Shown here piece after piece: positions 16,938 through 19,184 of a stretch of 19,184 nt of DNA; position 1 is the stretch's first letter; the number at the start of each line of letters is the position of its first letter. The notes beneath the pieces were generated by a model that was not told where the DNA came from, made no database searches, and saw only the letters and a list, made by a program, of their open reading frames with translations. The DNA is from Acanthaster planci (Eukaryota > Echinodermata > Asteroidea > Valvatida > Acanthasteridae): NCBI RefSeq assembly GCF_001949145.1, contig NW_019091611.1, forward strand, positions 275,574 through 294,757, given 5' to 3'. Both the position numbers and the translations under genes were made by a program.

Positions 16938-17064
16938 TTGTTTACTCGCACACTGCACAGCCCATGCAATGAGGTTTTTTAATAAGCATTGTCCAACATT
17001 AGTTTCATTGAAGATGTTTTTCTGTCTAAAATTCACAGTTATTGCATCAAAAATGCACCCCTAA

Positions 17065-17193
17065 TTTCTGGATTACCCATATGTATTTTCTGAGACCAGT
17101 TCGGAAAGTTTTCTATATAATGAGCTGGCCACCTTGGATGGCCCTTGCTATGTTGATGGTCTTGTCGTGGAGGACTCATCAAGTTCTTTAGAG
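17065..17193 (+). CDS. Candidate host exon, plus strand
   Basis: A 43-codon open frame begins after TAA at 17062 and ends GAG before GTAGTG at 17194. It reads FLDYPYVFSETSSESFLYNE, then LATLDGPCYVDGLVVEDSSS. The acidic and serine-rich composition and the GAG/GT border look coding, while the surrounding DNA is AT-rich with frequent stops. Possible acceptors are AG at 17093-17094 or 17098-17099, which would shorten it. I do not recognise the protein. It could belong to the same plus-strand gene as the exon candidates at the left edge, but nothing proves that. Confidence 0.27.
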
Positions 17194-17769
17194 GTAGTGT
17201 TCACATAATACACCAGAGCACATACATGTTTACATAGGCCAAAGTAATCCTGCTACACAGATGTTGCTTTTGACACATATCTTGAAGCTCCATTTATCTG
17301 TAAAATCAATTTCAATAAAGTACCCGTTTTAAATAGCATTATGAAGAAGTGCGGTTTATTTATTTTTTGCATGTAACTTTTCGAATGTATTTATGAATGA
17401 AAAAAAATAAGATTCATTTATATTTTTATGAAAATCATATACATGTACTTAATGTTTATTCTTATAATGAGTTTGTGAAAGACTTACGTATAACGTGATG
17501 TGTGAATTTGTTTGCAAGTAAAATATTGTAATTTTTTAGTTAACGAACTTTGCTGGAAATGTAAAGAGCAAAAAGTAACCCAATAAAAGTTGTGTTTATC
17601 TGTCAACAGTTTTGATTGATAATTTATATACTGTGTAATGATTAATTCCTGGTATTTTTTACCTTGCCTTTTCTCAAAATGGAATTAAACCCAGTCTGAA
17701 AGTATGCACATTTGCTTCTTTTCATTTCAACTAGATAAAGCTTTAATTACAGCCTCCGATAAGACTTAC
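17194..17769. other. AT-rich, no recognised feature
   Basis: Very AT-rich, with scattered TACATGTA palindromes (near 17222 and 17441) and AATAAA-like motifs (for example 17581). No coding signal on either strand. Confidence 0.4.
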
Positions 17770-17973
17770 TGACAACACCACCTCATAAGGACAGTCTGAA
17801 ATCCTGTGCTGTGGAATCACTGTGCCCTTTATTGTGGTTTTCCCCTCTTGCACAAATTCTATGACATTAAAAATGTGTTTTGATTCGGTTAGCAACTTTT
17901 CCTTCCTCTGTTCCTCAGCTCTGTTGTGTTCATATTTCATTTCACAAAATCTGCAATGTATTTTTCGCTCCAT
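17770..17973 (-). CDS. Candidate host exon, minus strand
   Basis: The minus strand has an ATG at 17973 with an in-frame TGA a few codons upstream. It stays open to a strong donor, TTGTCA then GTAAGT at 17769-17764. The product reads MERKIHCRFCEMKYEHNRAE, then a charged EEQRKEKLLTESKHIFNVIE, and ends TIKGTVIPQHRISDCPYEVV. It could be a first coding exon, or an internal exon if the AG at 17952-17951 (ATTGCAG) is the acceptor, giving 181 nt. HCRFC suggests a small metal site but is not diagnostic. The family is not recognised. Beyond the donor the frame reaches a stop within about ten codons. Confidence 0.33.
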
Positions 17974-19184
17974 GATTATTCTTGTTCTATATCATTGATT
18001 CAATCGTCTAAGATTGTTAGCTCCTCCCAAACTCAATATCCAGAAGCCCTTGCATGTAAAATGTTTGCATTACCTAATATACTGTGCAATAAATCACTGA
18101 ACTGTAGTAAACAGCGAAACGTAGTAAGCACCGCAAGCGAAGTCACATTTGCTAGGATAAGTGCGCCCTCTGTTGATCAAGCTCAAGGCCCATACATGTA
18201 TGAGCCCATTAAAGGGAGTCAGTTATCCTCTCTCTGGCTGCATGTATTTATTCTAGTCTGGGCCCAAGGCCAACTGTAAAGATATGGTAGGCACTCCTAA
18301 GTTCCATTTCTACATTTTTTATTTTAGGACAAATATGACTTATGAAAATAATACGCATACATGTTAAAGTCAGATGCTCAAATATTAAACCATTAAAACA
18401 AGGTATGAGAACCCTAAGAAAAACATTCAGGGATGACTGCATCAAACACCCAAAGACAGAACTGCAAACTCACTGGCCAGCCCTGCGCACTGACCGACCA
18501 ACACACACTTTCGCACACTACAAACACCCAATTCCATCCCTCAATTGCATGATAAAGCCACCAATCCACATGACCCTCATAAATATGACAGCGATTACAG
18601 GATAAACAGTTGTGTAATTTAACATGGTTAATTAGCAGAACATAAATTGCCCAAATAAATCCAGTGTGCATTAATATTTGAAAATTACCTGCTAACCAAA
18701 GCCCTTCATAAATCACTAGTTCTACAACACAAACAATACACCAAAGAACTTGTACTGCTCATCTTGCACACACACACTGCGCATGGCCACACGATGTGTG
18801 CCATCAGCGTAAACATGGGTCGCACACTCTTGTGCATTTCATTGCAGTGCTCTCTAAATTTTGTATCAAAAATCCCTTCCACAACTGCTTAACACTTACC
18901 AAAAATGTCACTTAAATCTATATTAATTGCTTGATATGATGAAGGGCTCATGAGAGATGATCATCTCAGTATTCAGTAAAATTATTGTCTCGGAAAGTGG
19001 GTGAGGAATAACAGCACATTTATCTAGATTTCTGCATTTGGACTTAATCTAATCCAGTCCAGTCTGGTCCTGCTACAAAATAATCAAATCTGGACTGCAT
19101 GCAAACAAGATGTACTTTTTGCCAGGAAAACGCAACATTGGGCAAAATGAAGTATAAAACAAGAAGAATGGTTAATTATATATA
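17974..19184. other. No recognised feature
   Basis: AT-rich right edge. It contains a near-palindrome centred on CATACATGTATG (18187-18207) and CA-rich stretches (18500-18530, 18770-18785). Open frames on both strands at 18248-18716 overlap each other and show no domain resemblance. Nothing here supports a gene. Confidence 0.4.

Noticed and set aside
18414-18716. 100-codon minus-strand frame near the right edge
   Set aside because: It is Trp/Cys-rich with no domain pattern, overlaps a plus-strand frame of equal quality, and has no splice or promoter support.
1-19184. tRNA, rRNA, CRISPR array or bacterial-type operon
   Set aside because: No cloverleaf with a GGTTCGA-type T-loop, no regularly spaced direct repeats and no Shine-Dalgarno-linked gene runs were seen on either strand.

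Overview
The window looks like repeat-dense nuclear DNA from a marine invertebrate animal. The evidence is AT-rich single-copy-looking sequence, scattered palindromic TACATGTA motifs, GT-AG bounded exon-like open stretches instead of long genes, and a mixed population of decayed eukaryotic transposable elements (a DIRS-type tyrosine-recombinase retrotransposon, several CR1/L2-like non-LTR fragments, a THAP/DDE DNA transposon remnant, a pogo-like MITE). An echinoderm, hemichordate or lancelet is my best guess; the species cannot be fixed from the sequence alone. No bacterial operon, tRNA, rRNA or CRISPR array was found.

Layout, left to right. Bases 1-83 and 632-751 are two phase-compatible exon candidates of a plus-strand host gene (basic AT-hook-like stretch, then an acidic-to-basic segment ending in a possible C2H2 finger start). 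Bases 1103-1500 hold a snapback MITE-like repeat rich in TTTTCTT/AAGAAAA. A minus-strand exon candidate sits at 2494-2629. From about 5750 down to 2690 runs a minus-strand non-LTR retrotransposon fossil (ORF1 with esterase-like end and zinc-knuckle region, then endonuclease and linker). It is split by a second, 5'-truncated plus-strand non-LTR copy at 4276-5460. A THAP-domain fragment (6328-6443) and a long imperfect hairpin (6487-6609) follow.

Bases 7141-12293 form a nearly full-length but inactive DIRS1-like element. It has inverted terminal repeats, overlapping gag and RT/RNase H reading frames, a tyrosine recombinase with recognisable catalytic residues, and the diagnostic internal complementary region. 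Its body is clearly GC-richer than its surroundings. Beyond it, 13200-13666 is a broken DDE_Tnp_4 (THAP/ISL2EU-type) transposase. It may belong with the THAP fragment on the far side of the DIRS element.

Bases 14046-16937 are a third non-LTR fossil (L2/CR1-like) with a degenerate 2A-like peptide before its endonuclease, no recognisable RT, and an AATAAA-rich tail. A 739-bp pogo-like MITE with TA target duplication is nested inside it. The right end contains two further exon candidates (plus 17065-17193, minus 17770-17973) in otherwise featureless AT-rich DNA. No complete functional protein-coding gene is present; the window is best read as introns or intergenic DNA of one or more host genes loaded with layered transposon insertions.
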